Shown here: positions 6,691 to 13,584 of the stretch, piece by piece | Position numbering within the stretch: the stretch's first letter is position 1 | How the letters are laid out: the number at the start of each line of letters is the position of its first letter | DNA from: an uncultured Clostridia bacterium | GTDB taxonomy: Bacteria; Bacillota_A; Clostridia; Christensenellales; Aristaeellaceae | Direction of reading: 5' to 3' | Assembly (NCBI GenBank): GCA_946613955.1 | Contig: CAMOGC010000022.1 | Span: 1 to 13,681 of the forward strand | Length of the DNA: 13,681 nucleotides | Notes under the pieces: model-generated | Databases searched by the model: none | Seen by the model: the letters and a program-made list of their open reading frames with translations, nothing else | What the model was told of the DNA's origin: nothing | Program-made: the position numbers and the translations under genes

Positions 6691-7872
6691 TTGGCAAATC
6701 TCCTGGATTATCTGACCTGGCGGGGCGATCTGTCCTTCCGGGAAAGGCCCCTGAACGAGGTCGACAACCTGATTTTTTCCGAGCTGGCCTATGTAGACAT
6801 GTCCCATATCGTCCCCTCCCCGGCCCTGGGCGGCTTTGTCTCCGTCCGGGAGCTGGCCCATACCTACGTCCGCCTGGGCCGGAAGCAGGGCGATCTGTTT
6901 TTCAATGATCCGGTGCCGCTGCTGCTGGCGGCGGGGGAAAGCGCCCGCTTCGGGGAGGTGCGCGTCGGCCGGTATGTCAATCATATTGACTCGGAAAGAC
7001 AGGTTCAGTTTTCCGCCATGGTCTTCCTCCTGCCGGAGGAAACGGTCTATGTGGCCTACCGGGGGACGGATAACAGCGTCGTCGGCTGGCGGGAGGATTT
7101 CAATTTCAGCTTCGGCGAAACCGAAGGCCAGAAGGAAAGCGTGGCCTATCTTCTCTCCGCGGCGGACGCCCTTCCCGGCCCCCTGATCATCGGCGGCCAT
7201 TCCAAGGGCGGCAATCTGGCGGTCTACGCCGCCGCCTTCAGCGGGGAGGCCGTCCGGCCCCGGATCCGCCATGTCTATACCAACGACGGCCCCGGCTTTG
7301 TGAAGGCCCTGATCGCCCGGGAGGAATACCAGTCCCTGCTGGACCGCATGGACCTGATCGTTCCCGAAACCTCGGTGGTGGGCATCCTCCTGAGCCATCT
7401 GGAGCGGAAAAAGGTCATCAAAAGCGACGCCAGCGGCGTCATGCAGCATAATCCCATGTCCTGGCAGGTGCTGGGCGCCGCCTTTGAGGAGGTGGACAGC
7501 CAATCCTCCGCCAGCGTCTTCATGGACCGGGCCCTCCAGGAATGGCTCAGCGACCTGGACGAGGAGCAGCGGAAGGCCTTCGTGGACGCTCTCTTCGACG
7601 CCATGGACGCCTCCGGGGCCAAAACCCTCTTCGATCTGAGCGCCAACTGGCGGGATTCCTACAGCGCCCTGCTCCGGAGCCTGTTCGAGCTGGAGCCGGA
7701 GCGGCGCGGCGAAATGATGGGCATGATCAAAAAGCTGGCCTCCGCCGGCCAGTCCGTCTTTCTCTCCGACGCCCGCGCCGCCATCAGAGAGAAGCTGGAG
7801 CAGGCGGCCAAAAGGCTGAAGCTGCCGTCCCCCGCCCTGAAGGCGGGAAAGGCTTCCTCCCTGTCGGAATAA
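6691..7872 (+). CDS. DUF2974 (Mbeg1-like) alpha/beta hydrolase-fold protein
   Basis: This 393-residue protein matches the DUF2974/Mbeg1-like family of Firmicutes, which carries a lipase-type fold. It has the N-terminal signature LLDYLTWRGDLSF and NEVDNLIFSELAYVD, then YRGTD at 123-127 and GWREDFNFSF, as in class 3 lipases. The nucleophile elbow is GHSKGGNLAVYAA with Ser171. NDGPGF follows (Asp199), then a conserved HNPMSWQ with His253. Ser171, Asp199 and His253 are the likely triad. The C-terminal 130 residues are helical and charged. There is no signal peptide. The natural substrate of the family is not known to me. TTG at 6691 is the start. It lies 113 bases after the helicase and 49 before the MFS gene, with no terminator between, so co-transcription is likely. 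Confidence 0.87.
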   Translation: MANLLDYLTWRGDLSFRERPLNEVDNLIFSELAYVDMSHIVPSPALGGFVSVRELAHTYVRLGRKQGDLFFNDPVPLLLAAGESARFGEVRVGRYVNHIDSERQVQFSAMVFLLPEETVYVAYRGTDNSVVGWREDFNFSFGETEGQKESVAYLLSAADALPGPLIIGGHSKGGNLAVYAAAFSGEAVRPRIRHVYTNDGPGFVKALIAREEYQSLLDRMDLIVPETSVVGILLSHLERKKVIKSDASGVMQHNPMSWQVLGAAFEEVDSQSSASVFMDRALQEWLSDLDEEQRKAFVDALFDAMDASGAKTLFDLSANWRDSYSALLRSLFELEPERRGEMMGMIKKLASAGQSVFLSDARAAIREKLEQAAKRLKLPSPALKAGKASSLSE

Positions 7873-7921
7873 TCCCGCCTCGATCTTTTCCGGCCCCGCC
7901 GGAGAACGGAAGTGATTTTGA

Positions 7922-9178
7922 ATGCCCGAGACACAGGCTTCCCCCTCCCCCCGACTGTTTTACGGATGGGTCATCGCTATCTGCGGCGCCCTGGTGCTGG
8001 GCGTGACCCACGGGGTGGTCACCAATTGTTACAGCCTCTACATCATCCCCGTTTCGACCTCCCTGGGGGTAACGCGGGACGCCTTCAGCATCTGCAGCCT
8101 GATCATCAATGCCATTTACGCCGTGATCTCCTTCGCCTCCGGCGCCATCTACCGCCGGGTCGACATCCGGCTGACCCTGCGGATCGCGGGTCTTGTGCTT
8201 CCGGTCAGCTATTTCTGCTATTCCTTCTGCCAAAGCCTGGCCGGCTTCTATCTCTGCTCGGTGCTGGTGGGGCTCAGCGTTTCCTTCCTGACCTTCGTTC
8301 CCTTTACCGCGATTATCAGCAACTGGTTTGTGGAAAAGCGGGGCCTGGCGCTGGGAGTCTGCTTCATGGGCAGCGGCCTGGGCGGCATGGTCATGAACGC
8401 CCTGACCGCCCTGCTGCTGGAGAACTTCGGCTGGCGGAACACCTATCGGGTGACCGGGGTCATCATGCTCGCCGTCCTGATCGTGATGCTGTTTTTCGTC
8501 ATCCGGGTGACCCCGGAGGAAAAGGGTCTCCGGCCCCTCGGGCAGCGGGGCGCCGCGCGGGTGCCTGTCTTCGGCCCTTCCCTCCGGGAGGCCGTCCGAT
8601 CCTCCTCCTTCTTCGCGCTGCTGGCCCTGGCCATGATCATCGGGCTCATCAGCAGCGCCCTCGTCGGGATCATCGCGCCCCATCTCTGCGACCTGGGCTA
8701 TTCAACCGCCTTCGCCTCCCTGGTGGCCACCCTTTATCTCGGTGCCCTGGCGGCGGCCAAGCTTCTCCTGGGCCGCCTGTATGACAAATTCGGCGCCCTC
8801 TGGGGAACCGCAATTTCCCTCCTCGGGTTCATCATCGGCCTGGCGGGCCTGTATTTCAGCCATATTCCCTGGGTCTGGCTGCTGATTCTCTTCGCCTCCC
8901 TGGGCAACGCCGCCAGCAACCTTTCCTACCCTCTGACCACCCGCTACGCCTTCGGCACCCGGAGCTACGCCACCCTCTACGGGTATATGATGGGCACGAA
9001 TTTCGTCACCAGCTCCGTCGCCCTGTTCCTTTCCAACCGGATCTATACCGTCTCCGGCACCTATAACCCCGCGCTGCTGCTCCTGATGGGCTGCGCCGCC
9101 GCGGGGCTGCTGCTCCTGCCCCTGATCCGCCCGGTTCAGGGCGCGAAGGACCGCGACGAAAAGGAGGATCCCTCATGA
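7922..9178 (+). CDS. MFS transporter, OFA-like
   Basis: This 418-residue inner-membrane carrier of the major facilitator superfamily has about 12 hydrophobic segments in two halves. The first half spans residues 13-195, and a charged central loop (196-225) follows. The N-terminus (FYGWVIAICGALVLG) and NWFVEKRGLALG at 134-145 are typical of the oxalate/formate antiporter (OFA) group of monocarboxylate-type carriers. GRLYDKFG at 284-291 is the repeat of the MFS loop motif in the second half. The substrate cannot be inferred; a small carboxylate is a reasonable guess from the family. The ribosome site is weak (GGAAG about 10 bases upstream of ATG). Its 3' end overlaps the next gene by four bases (ATGA), indicating translational coupling. 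Confidence 0.9.
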   Translation: MPETQASPSPRLFYGWVIAICGALVLGVTHGVVTNCYSLYIIPVSTSLGVTRDAFSICSLIINAIYAVISFASGAIYRRVDIRLTLRIAGLVLPVSYFCYSFCQSLAGFYLCSVLVGLSVSFLTFVPFTAIISNWFVEKRGLALGVCFMGSGLGGMVMNALTALLLENFGWRNTYRVTGVIMLAVLIVMLFFVIRVTPEEKGLRPLGQRGAARVPVFGPSLREAVRSSSFFALLALAMIIGLISSALVGIIAPHLCDLGYSTAFASLVATLYLGALAAAKLLLGRLYDKFGALWGTAISLLGFIIGLAGLYFSHIPWVWLLILFASLGNAASNLSYPLTTRYAFGTRSYATLYGYMMGTNFVTSSVALFLSNRIYTVSGTYNPALLLLMGCAAAGLLLLPLIRPVQGAKDRDEKEDPS

Positions 9179-10017
9179 GCCGGGAACTCACCCCCTGCCA
9201 GCTGATCGAGCGCAGCATCCAGAAGCGCTTCCGCAAAGAGCTTTGGACCCCCTTTCTCCTGGCCGTCCGCCGGTATGACCTGATCCGGGAGGGGGATCGG
9301 ATCGCCGTGTGCATCTCCGGCGGGAAGGATTCCATGCTGCTGGCCAAGATGATGCAGCAGCTGCAGCGCTTCAGCGATTATCCCTTTGAGGTGGAATACC
9401 TGGTTATGGATCCGGGATACAATCCGGAAAACCGCCGTCTGATCGAGGAAAACGCCCGGCGGCTGGAGCTGCCCGTTTCCGTTTTCGAAACCCGGATCTT
9501 CGACGCCGCCTATGAAACCGACCGGAATCCCTGCTATCTTTGCGCCCGGATGCGCCGGGGCCATCTGTACAGCCGGGCCCGGGAGATGGGCTGCAACAAA
9601 ATCGCCCTCGGGCACCATCTCAACGACGTCATCGAAACGACGGTCATGGCCATGTTCTACGGCGCCCAGATCCAGGGTATGATGCCCAAGGTGCACAGCG
9701 CCAACTTCCCCGGCCTGGAGCTGATCCGGCCCCTCTACTGCGTCCTGGAGGACGACATCATCGCCTGGGCGAAATACAACGGCCTGTCCTTTCTCCGCTG
9801 CGCCTGCCGTCTGACGGAAAGCATCGCCCACAGCGCAGACGGCGTCGGAGATTCCAAGCGCCAGGAGGTCAAGGAGATGATCCGCCGCCTCCGGAAAACC
9901 GAGCCGGACATCGAGCGCCGCCTCTTCGCCGCGATCCATAATGTGAATATCGACACCTTCCCCGAATGGAAAACCCGGGGGGAATACCATTCCTTCCTGG
10001 AGAAATACGATTCCTGA
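9175..10017 (+). CDS. TtcA-like PP-loop ATPase, probable tRNA 2-thiolation enzyme
   Basis: This 280-residue ATP pyrophosphatase of the TtcA/TilS superfamily has the PP-loop SGGKDS at 48-53, which binds and activates ATP to adenylate a tRNA base. Cys120 and Cys123 (CYLCARMRRG) match the conserved CxxC of TtcA. A later pair, Cys209 and Cys211 (LRCACR), lies where TtcA has its third iron-sulphur ligand. GHHLNDVIET at 146-155 is another family block. In TtcA three cysteines hold a [4Fe-4S] cluster used to make 2-thiocytidine at position 32 of certain tRNAs. Several TtcA-like paralogues in Firmicutes are uncharacterised, so the exact base is uncertain. ATG overlaps the MFS stop (ATGA), with GGAGG seven to eight bases upstream. 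The stop is one base from the stop of the convergent pectinesterase. Confidence 0.85.
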   Translation: MSRELTPCQLIERSIQKRFRKELWTPFLLAVRRYDLIREGDRIAVCISGGKDSMLLAKMMQQLQRFSDYPFEVEYLVMDPGYNPENRRLIEENARRLELPVSVFETRIFDAAYETDRNPCYLCARMRRGHLYSRAREMGCNKIALGHHLNDVIETTVMAMFYGAQIQGMMPKVHSANFPGLELIRPLYCVLEDDIIAWAKYNGLSFLRCACRLTESIAHSADGVGDSKRQEVKEMIRRLRKTEPDIERRLFAAIHNVNIDTFPEWKTRGEYHSFLEKYDS

Positions 10018-10018
10018 A

Positions 10019-10990
10019 TCAGGCGGGCTCCCATCCCTCCAGCACGGCGGCCGGGGTGATCCCCGACGCCTCCTCCGCCGTCAGGCGCTTCTGGGCCGGA
10101 TGCCGGGTGCTCTGGTCCGCCCGGGCGCCCCGGGTGTCCCATTCGCCCATCCGCCCGGTGACCACCCGGGTCTCGTCCCAGTCCTCGAACCCCCGGGGGG
10201 AAACGTGCTCATCCATCTCGCAGGAGAGGAACACCGTCCGGCCATATTTCCGCCAGGGCCGGCCCAGCTTCGCCTCGCCCGGGTTGCATTCCCCCGTCAG
10301 GAGGCACCCGTGAAAAACGAAGCCCCAGGGCTGGTTTTCCGGCGTGTTGGGCGCGGTATACCATCCGCCCCGGGCGTTCATGAACAGGGTGCATTTTTCA
10401 AACCAGCACCGGTAGGAACCGAAAATAAAATCGATGTCGCCCTGAATCCGGCAGTTTTCGAAATACGCCCGCCCGTGGGTCTCGGAAGGCTCGTTGACCG
10501 CCGGCACGCTTTCCGCCAGGCTGACCCGCGGAGCGATATCCCGCTCCACCAGGGGCATGGTCGGGCCGCAGAACAGGGTATCCTGCCGGGCCTCCAGCCG
10601 GCACCCCCGGCAGACGTCCCGATCCCCCGCCAGATACAGCGCCACCGCCTGGCCCACCTTCCGGCCGTCCCCCGCCTCGTTGCGGATGGTCAGGTTTTCC
10701 AGGGTCACGTCGTCCCCCGTAACCAGCACCGTGAAGGACAGGAAGGTTTCCCGCTCCCGGCCGTCGGGAAAAAGATCCTTCGCCGAGCCGATCCCCGTCA
10801 GGATCACCCGGGCGGGATCTCCGACGCCCCGCAGGCAGACGTGATCCCGGTGCACAATCAGCCGGCCCTCATAGACCCCTTCCCGGATCTCCAGGATCGT
10901 CTCCGTCCGGTTATCCAGCGGCACCGCGTCCACCGCCGCCTGGATGCTGTCGAAATCCCCGCTGCCGTCCCTGGCGATCACATATTTCAT
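10019..10990 (-). CDS. pectin methylesterase (CE8), without signal peptide
   Basis: This 323-residue carbohydrate esterase family 8 protein has the right-handed beta-helix pattern of pectinesterases. It removes methyl esters from polygalacturonate, giving methanol and pectate. Key residues are Gln136 and Asp137 (ARQDTLF), Asp187 (GDIDFIFG) and Arg244 (LGRPWR), matching the catalytic set in plant and Erwinia enzymes. Early blocks DGSGDFDSIQAAVDAVP and FLSFTVLVTGDDVTLENLTIRN are also typical. The Asp137-Asp187 distance is about 50, against about 21 in Erwinia PemA, so an insertion of roughly 29 residues (142-170) sits by the active site. There is no secretion signal, so it probably demethylates imported oligogalacturonides. 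ATG at 10990 follows GGGAGGAAG. uxuA lies upstream on the same strand, 178 bases away, with a hairpin between. Confidence 0.93.
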   Translation of the reverse strand: MKYVIARDGSGDFDSIQAAVDAVPLDNRTETILEIREGVYEGRLIVHRDHVCLRGVGDPARVILTGIGSAKDLFPDGRERETFLSFTVLVTGDDVTLENLTIRNEAGDGRKVGQAVALYLAGDRDVCRGCRLEARQDTLFCGPTMPLVERDIAPRVSLAESVPAVNEPSETHGRAYFENCRIQGDIDFIFGSYRCWFEKCTLFMNARGGWYTAPNTPENQPWGFVFHGCLLTGECNPGEAKLGRPWRKYGRTVFLSCEMDEHVSPRGFEDWDETRVVTGRMGEWDTRGARADQSTRHPAQKRLTAEEASGITPAAVLEGWEPA

Positions 10991-11097
10991 GAATCTTCCT
11001 CCCTTTTCCCGTCGCCGCAGGGGGCTGGCCGGGCCGGCGCATCTGCCGGCACTGACGGCCCCTTTCCCGGCGCGGGATCTTTGTTTCCATAGAAATC

Positions 11098-11136
11098 GGG
11101 CCGCCCGCGGCTTCCTTTTTCCGCCGCCGGCGGCCC
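11098..11136 (-). terminator. strong hairpin between uxuA and the pectinesterase gene
   Basis: Arms at 11098-11111 and 11123-11136 form a 14 bp GC stem with one mismatch and an 11-base loop. On the minus strand it begins 32 bases after the uxuA stop and is followed by GATTTCT, a poor T-run. It could be an imperfect terminator, or an mRNA 3'-end stabiliser that lowers read-through into the pectinesterase gene. The remainder of 10991-11168 shows only the pectinesterase ribosome site. Confidence 0.45.
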
Positions 11137-11168
11137 TTCTTCAGCTTTCAGGCCGAGTCGGCCCGCGC

Positions 11169-12242
11169 TTACCGGTTTTCCTTCTCGATGGCCTCCCACA
11201 GGCCGTTGATATAGGCGGCGCCCAGCGCCCGGTCATACAGGCCGTATCCGGGGCGGCCCTCCTCGTCCCAGATCATCCGGCCGTGGTCCGGGCGGATATA
11301 GGTATCCGGAACGGTTTCGTAAATCGCCTTCATGATCTCATAGAGGTCCAGATCCCCCGTGCAGGACAGATGGGCCGCCTCCCGGAAATGGTGGTATCCC
11401 AGATACTTGACGTTCCGGACGTGCATGGCGCCGATCCGGTCCATCTTTCCGAAATGCCGGATGATGGCCGGGATATCGTTCTCCGGGTTGCTCCCCAGGG
11501 AGCCGGTGCACAGGCACAGGGTGTTGGCGGGGCTGTCGTGCAGCGCCACCATCTTGTCGAAATCCGCCTGGCTGTGGGTAATCCGGGGCAGGCCGAAAAT
11601 GGGCCAGGCCGGATCGTCCGGATGGCAGGCCATCCGCACCCCGACCTCCTCGCACACGGGGATCACCGCGTCCAGGAAATACTTGAAGTTTTTCCGCAGA
11701 TCGTCGGGCCCGATCCCCTCGTACTGCTTCAGCGTCTTCTCCAGCAGGGCCAGCCGCTCCGGCTCCCATCCCGGCAGGGTAAAGCCCTTGGAATCCTCCG
11801 CGGTTTTGCGGACGATCTCCAGCGGGCCCATCTCGCCCAGATCCTTCTCGTCGAAATACAGGGAGTTGCTGCCGTCCTCGGGAATGACCCGGGCCAGATC
11901 CGTCCGCAGCCAGTCGAAAACCGGCATGAAATTGTACACGATCACCTTGACCCCGTTGCGGGCCAGCATCCGGATGGTGGAAATATAGTTGGCGATGTAT
12001 TCCTCCCGGGAGGGAAGGCCCATCTTGATGTCCTCATGGACGTTGACGGATTCGATAACTTCGATTTCCAGCCCCGCGTCGTTGACTTCCTTTTTCAGGG
12101 CCTGGAACTCCGCCTCCGGCCAGTCGACGCCGGCGGGCTTGTCCAGCAGCCCCATCAGGCCGGTCATCCCGGGGATCTGTTTCACGTATTTCAGGGGGAT
12201 CGGGTCGATCTTGCTGCCATACCAGCGAAAGGTCATTTTCAT
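11169..12242 (-). CDS. uxuA: D-mannonate dehydratase
   Basis: UxuA dehydrates D-mannonate to 2-keto-3-deoxygluconate in the glucuronate pathway, in the cytoplasm. The 357-residue length fits the Firmicutes form. The TIM-barrel metal site residues are visible: His207 and Cys206 ([14 protein letters not shown]), Cys245 ([13 protein letters not shown]), His274 (AMHVRN) and Asp319-His320 (RPDHGRMIW). The N-terminal MTFRWYG with VKQIPG is also characteristic. ATG at 12242 has AAAGGAGGAG nine to ten bases upstream; MKM leaves Met3 as a less likely start. Divergent from hsp20. Upstream the only promoter-like match is a weak TATAGG near 12307-12302 on the minus strand. No uxaC or uxuB is in the window. 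Next to the pectinesterase it suggests use of uronic-acid polymers, although pectin galacturonate normally enters KDG through UxaA rather than UxuA. Confidence 0.96.
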   Translation of the reverse strand: MKMTFRWYGSKIDPIPLKYVKQIPGMTGLMGLLDKPAGVDWPEAEFQALKKEVNDAGLEIEVIESVNVHEDIKMGLPSREEYIANYISTIRMLARNGVKVIVYNFMPVFDWLRTDLARVIPEDGSNSLYFDEKDLGEMGPLEIVRKTAEDSKGFTLPGWEPERLALLEKTLKQYEGIGPDDLRKNFKYFLDAVIPVCEEVGVRMACHPDDPAWPIFGLPRITHSQADFDKMVALHDSPANTLCLCTGSLGSNPENDIPAIIRHFGKMDRIGAMHVRNVKYLGYHHFREAAHLSCTGDLDLYEIMKAIYETVPDTYIRPDHGRMIWDEEGRPGYGLYDRALGAAYINGLWEAIEKENR

Positions 12243-12409
12243 GGGGGAACTCCTCCTTTTGTCTGCTTTGGGAAAGCGCCCTCCGGGGCGGATTTGCTCT
12301 TCCTATATTGTTTCGCTTTCGGCCGGTTTGATTCCTGCCCGGCGGATCGGATTGTTTTTCCTGTTTCCTTGCCCGGTTTTATCCATTTTTCACCTAATTT
12401 TCACATAAA

Positions 12410-12442
12410 TTATTAGCACTCACTATTGACGAGTGCTAATAA
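12410..12442 (+). promoter_or_regulatory. CIRCE operator (HrcA binding site)
   Basis: TTAGCACTC (12413-12421), nine bases, GAGTGCTAA (12431-12439): a perfect match to the CIRCE consensus. The symmetry extends to 12 bp arms (12410-12421 and 12431-12442). HrcA binds this element and represses chaperone genes until heat stress titrates it away via GroEL. The right arm overlaps the -35 hexamer and spacer of the hsp20 promoter, so binding would block RNA polymerase directly. Confidence 0.97.
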
Positions 12443-12454
12443 ATGTGCTATGAT
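12426..12454 (+). promoter_or_regulatory. hsp20 heat-shock promoter
   Basis: TTGACG (12426-12431), 17 bases, TATGAT (12449-12454): five of six in each hexamer with ideal spacing. It starts within the CIRCE spacer. Transcription would begin near 12461, leaving a leader of about 90 bases. No separate SigB-type motif is seen. Confidence 0.9.
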
Positions 12455-12475
12455 ACGTCTGCAGTCAGGGAGAGG

Positions 12476-12544
12476 GCCTCCGAGGGGAGGCGCCCGGGCC
12501 GCGAAAAAAGGATTACACCCCCGGCCCCGCCGGGATAAAGGAGG
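12476..12544 (+). promoter_or_regulatory. structured hsp20 leader with two hairpins and ribosome site
   Basis: Hairpin 1 is GCCTCC (12476-12481), loop GAGG, GGAGGC (12486-12491). Hairpin 2 is CCCGGC (12520-12525), loop CCC, GCCGGG (12529-12534), ending two bases before the ribosome site AAAGGAGG (12537-12544). The CCUCC of hairpin 1 is also complementary to GGAGG of the ribosome site, so an alternative fold hiding that site is possible. Whether this matters is untested. Confidence 0.45.
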
Positions 12545-12552
12545 AAATGAAC

Positions 12553-13002
12553 ATGATGTATCTGCCGAGTATCTTTGGAGAAGACCTGATGGACCGCTGG
12601 ATGAATGACCTGGATCGGGAGTTTTTCGGAAACCAGAACGCGCTGTATGGGCATCGGGAAAAGAACCTGATGAAGACCGACGTGCGGGAGCTGGAAAACG
12701 GCTACCAGGTGGACATCGACCTGCCCGGCTTCAAGAAGGAAGACGTGGAGCTGACCCTGGAAAAGGGCTGCCTGAGCATTACCGCCCATAAGGCCCTGGA
12801 CAAGGACGAGAAGGACGAGAAGACCGGGAAGGTGCTCCGCCAGGAGCGCTACGCCGGAACCATGAGCCGGAGCTTCTTCGTCGGCGAAAACCTGACGGAG
12901 GAAGACATCCAGGCCAAGATGGAAAACGGCGTCCTGACCCTGACCGTCCCGAAGAAGGCGCCCGAGCTGCCCAAGAAGCGGACCATCGCCATCGAGGGAT
13001 AA
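12553..13002 (+). CDS. Hsp20/alpha-crystallin small heat-shock protein
   Basis: This 149-residue ATP-independent holdase chaperone of the cytoplasm binds unfolding proteins under stress. The N-terminal arm (MMYLPSIFGEDLMDRW) is typical of Clostridia Hsp20s. The alpha-crystallin domain runs from about residue 37 (MKTDVRELENGYQVDIDLPGF) through LTLEKGCLSITA to the conserved GVLTLTVPK. The C-terminal RTIAIEG holds the IxI motif that locks oligomers. Three in-frame ATGs lie close together (12547, 12553, 12556). AAAGGAGG ends eight bases before 12553 but only two before 12547, so 12553 is preferred. It is a single-gene unit with its own CIRCE-controlled promoter and a strong terminator. hrcA, groESL and dnaK are not in this window. 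Confidence 0.95.
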   Translation: MMYLPSIFGEDLMDRWMNDLDREFFGNQNALYGHREKNLMKTDVRELENGYQVDIDLPGFKKEDVELTLEKGCLSITAHKALDKDEKDEKTGKVLRQERYAGTMSRSFFVGENLTEEDIQAKMENGVLTLTVPKKAPELPKKRTIAIEG

Positions 13003-13038
13003 TCCATCCGAAAAAACGCGAAAATACGCGCCCTGCGC

Positions 13039-13076
13039 AAAACCCGGGGCCGGCATCCGCCGGCCCCGGGTTTTTT
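13039..13076 (+). terminator. strong intrinsic terminator of hsp20
   Basis: A perfect 14 bp stem (arms 13041-13054 and 13059-13072, starting AACCCGGGG), a four-base loop ATCC, and a run of six T residues (13071-13076). It starts 37 bases after the hsp20 stop. Four A residues at 13039-13042 precede the left arm, so weak activity on the minus strand is possible. Confidence 0.93.
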
Positions 13077-13203
13077 GGTTCCCGCCTCCCGCGCGGCCAG
13101 CACTTCCCGTCAGTCGCGCATGCCGGTCTCCTGGTCCCCGACTCCCGCGCGGCATCCGGAGCAGGTGCCGTCTTTCCGCGGCCGTCCCGAAAAGCGCCAG
13201 AAA

Positions 13204-13237
13204 AGCCGCCCCGGTGCCGGGACGGCTGAACTTTTTT
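13204..13237 (-). terminator. bidirectional terminator after the small minus-strand gene
   Basis: AGCCGCCCCGG (13204-13214), loop TG, CCGGGACGGCT (13217-13227): an 11 bp stem with one mismatch. On the minus strand TTTT follows. On the plus strand GAAC and six T residues follow. An overlapping alternative stem uses GCCGTCCCG at 13181-13189 with the same right arm. The stretch 13077-13180 between the two terminators holds no gene that I can support. Confidence 0.65.
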
Positions 13238-13436
13238 ATTCGCATTTTTCCAGGGTGGCCAGCGCCAGGGCCAGCAGTTCCTTCTCCGGCACCCCCTGCC
13301 GGGCGCCCAGGGTCAGCCTGTAAACGTCCTCATCCGCCGCGCGGATGTTCCGCTGATAGCGCTTGTAGGCTTCCGCCAGGGCCTTCGTCAGCTCTTCGCC
13401 CTCGGGCATTTTCCCCGCGGACACTTTTTCTTCCAT
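13236..13436 (-). CDS. small hypothetical protein, 66 aa
   Basis: I do not recognise this protein. It has 66 residues and is largely helical and charged: an acidic/basic N-terminus (MEEKVSAGKMPEGEELTKAL), the segment AYKRYQRNIRAADEDVYRL, and a C-terminal helix ending LATLEKCE with a single cysteine. There is no membrane segment or signal peptide. The ATG at 13436 is preceded by GAGGAG at close spacing. A terminator follows immediately, and the T-run overlaps its stop codon. No promoter is evident upstream on the minus strand, so it may be transcribed with the truncated gene at the window edge. The amino-acid make-up and the placed terminator favour a real gene, but a non-coding explanation is possible. 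Confidence 0.6.
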   Translation of the reverse strand: MEEKVSAGKMPEGEELTKALAEAYKRYQRNIRAADEDVYRLTLGARQGVPEKELLALALATLEKCE

Positions 13437-13584
13437 TCTCCTCGCCCTCTTTTCGTTTTCCGGGCCCGCCCGAAGGCGAATCCCGGCTCATGGTTCCTCC
13501 GGCAGAGTTCCCGGCTCGTCCGGGGCGGACAGGTTTCCTTTTCTCGCGTCCGGGTCTTCGCCCGCTCGGGACGGAAAATCGCCC

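Noticed and set aside
5282..6697. 471-codon open frame on the minus strand opposite the helicase
   Set aside because: This is the antisense shadow of a gene with unmistakable helicase motifs. No ribosome site or family resemblance is seen.
12306..12330. Catabolite repression (cre-like) site upstream of uxuA
   Set aside because: The minus-strand sequence GAAAGCGAAAC has the left half of a cre site, but the right half does not match; too weak to call.
13337..13495. Alternative small minus-strand frame starting MSRDSPSGG after a GGAGG site
   Set aside because: It overlaps the 66-aa gene out of frame, is rich in Gly, Arg and Ser like antisense or shadow translations, and is not backed by a terminator.
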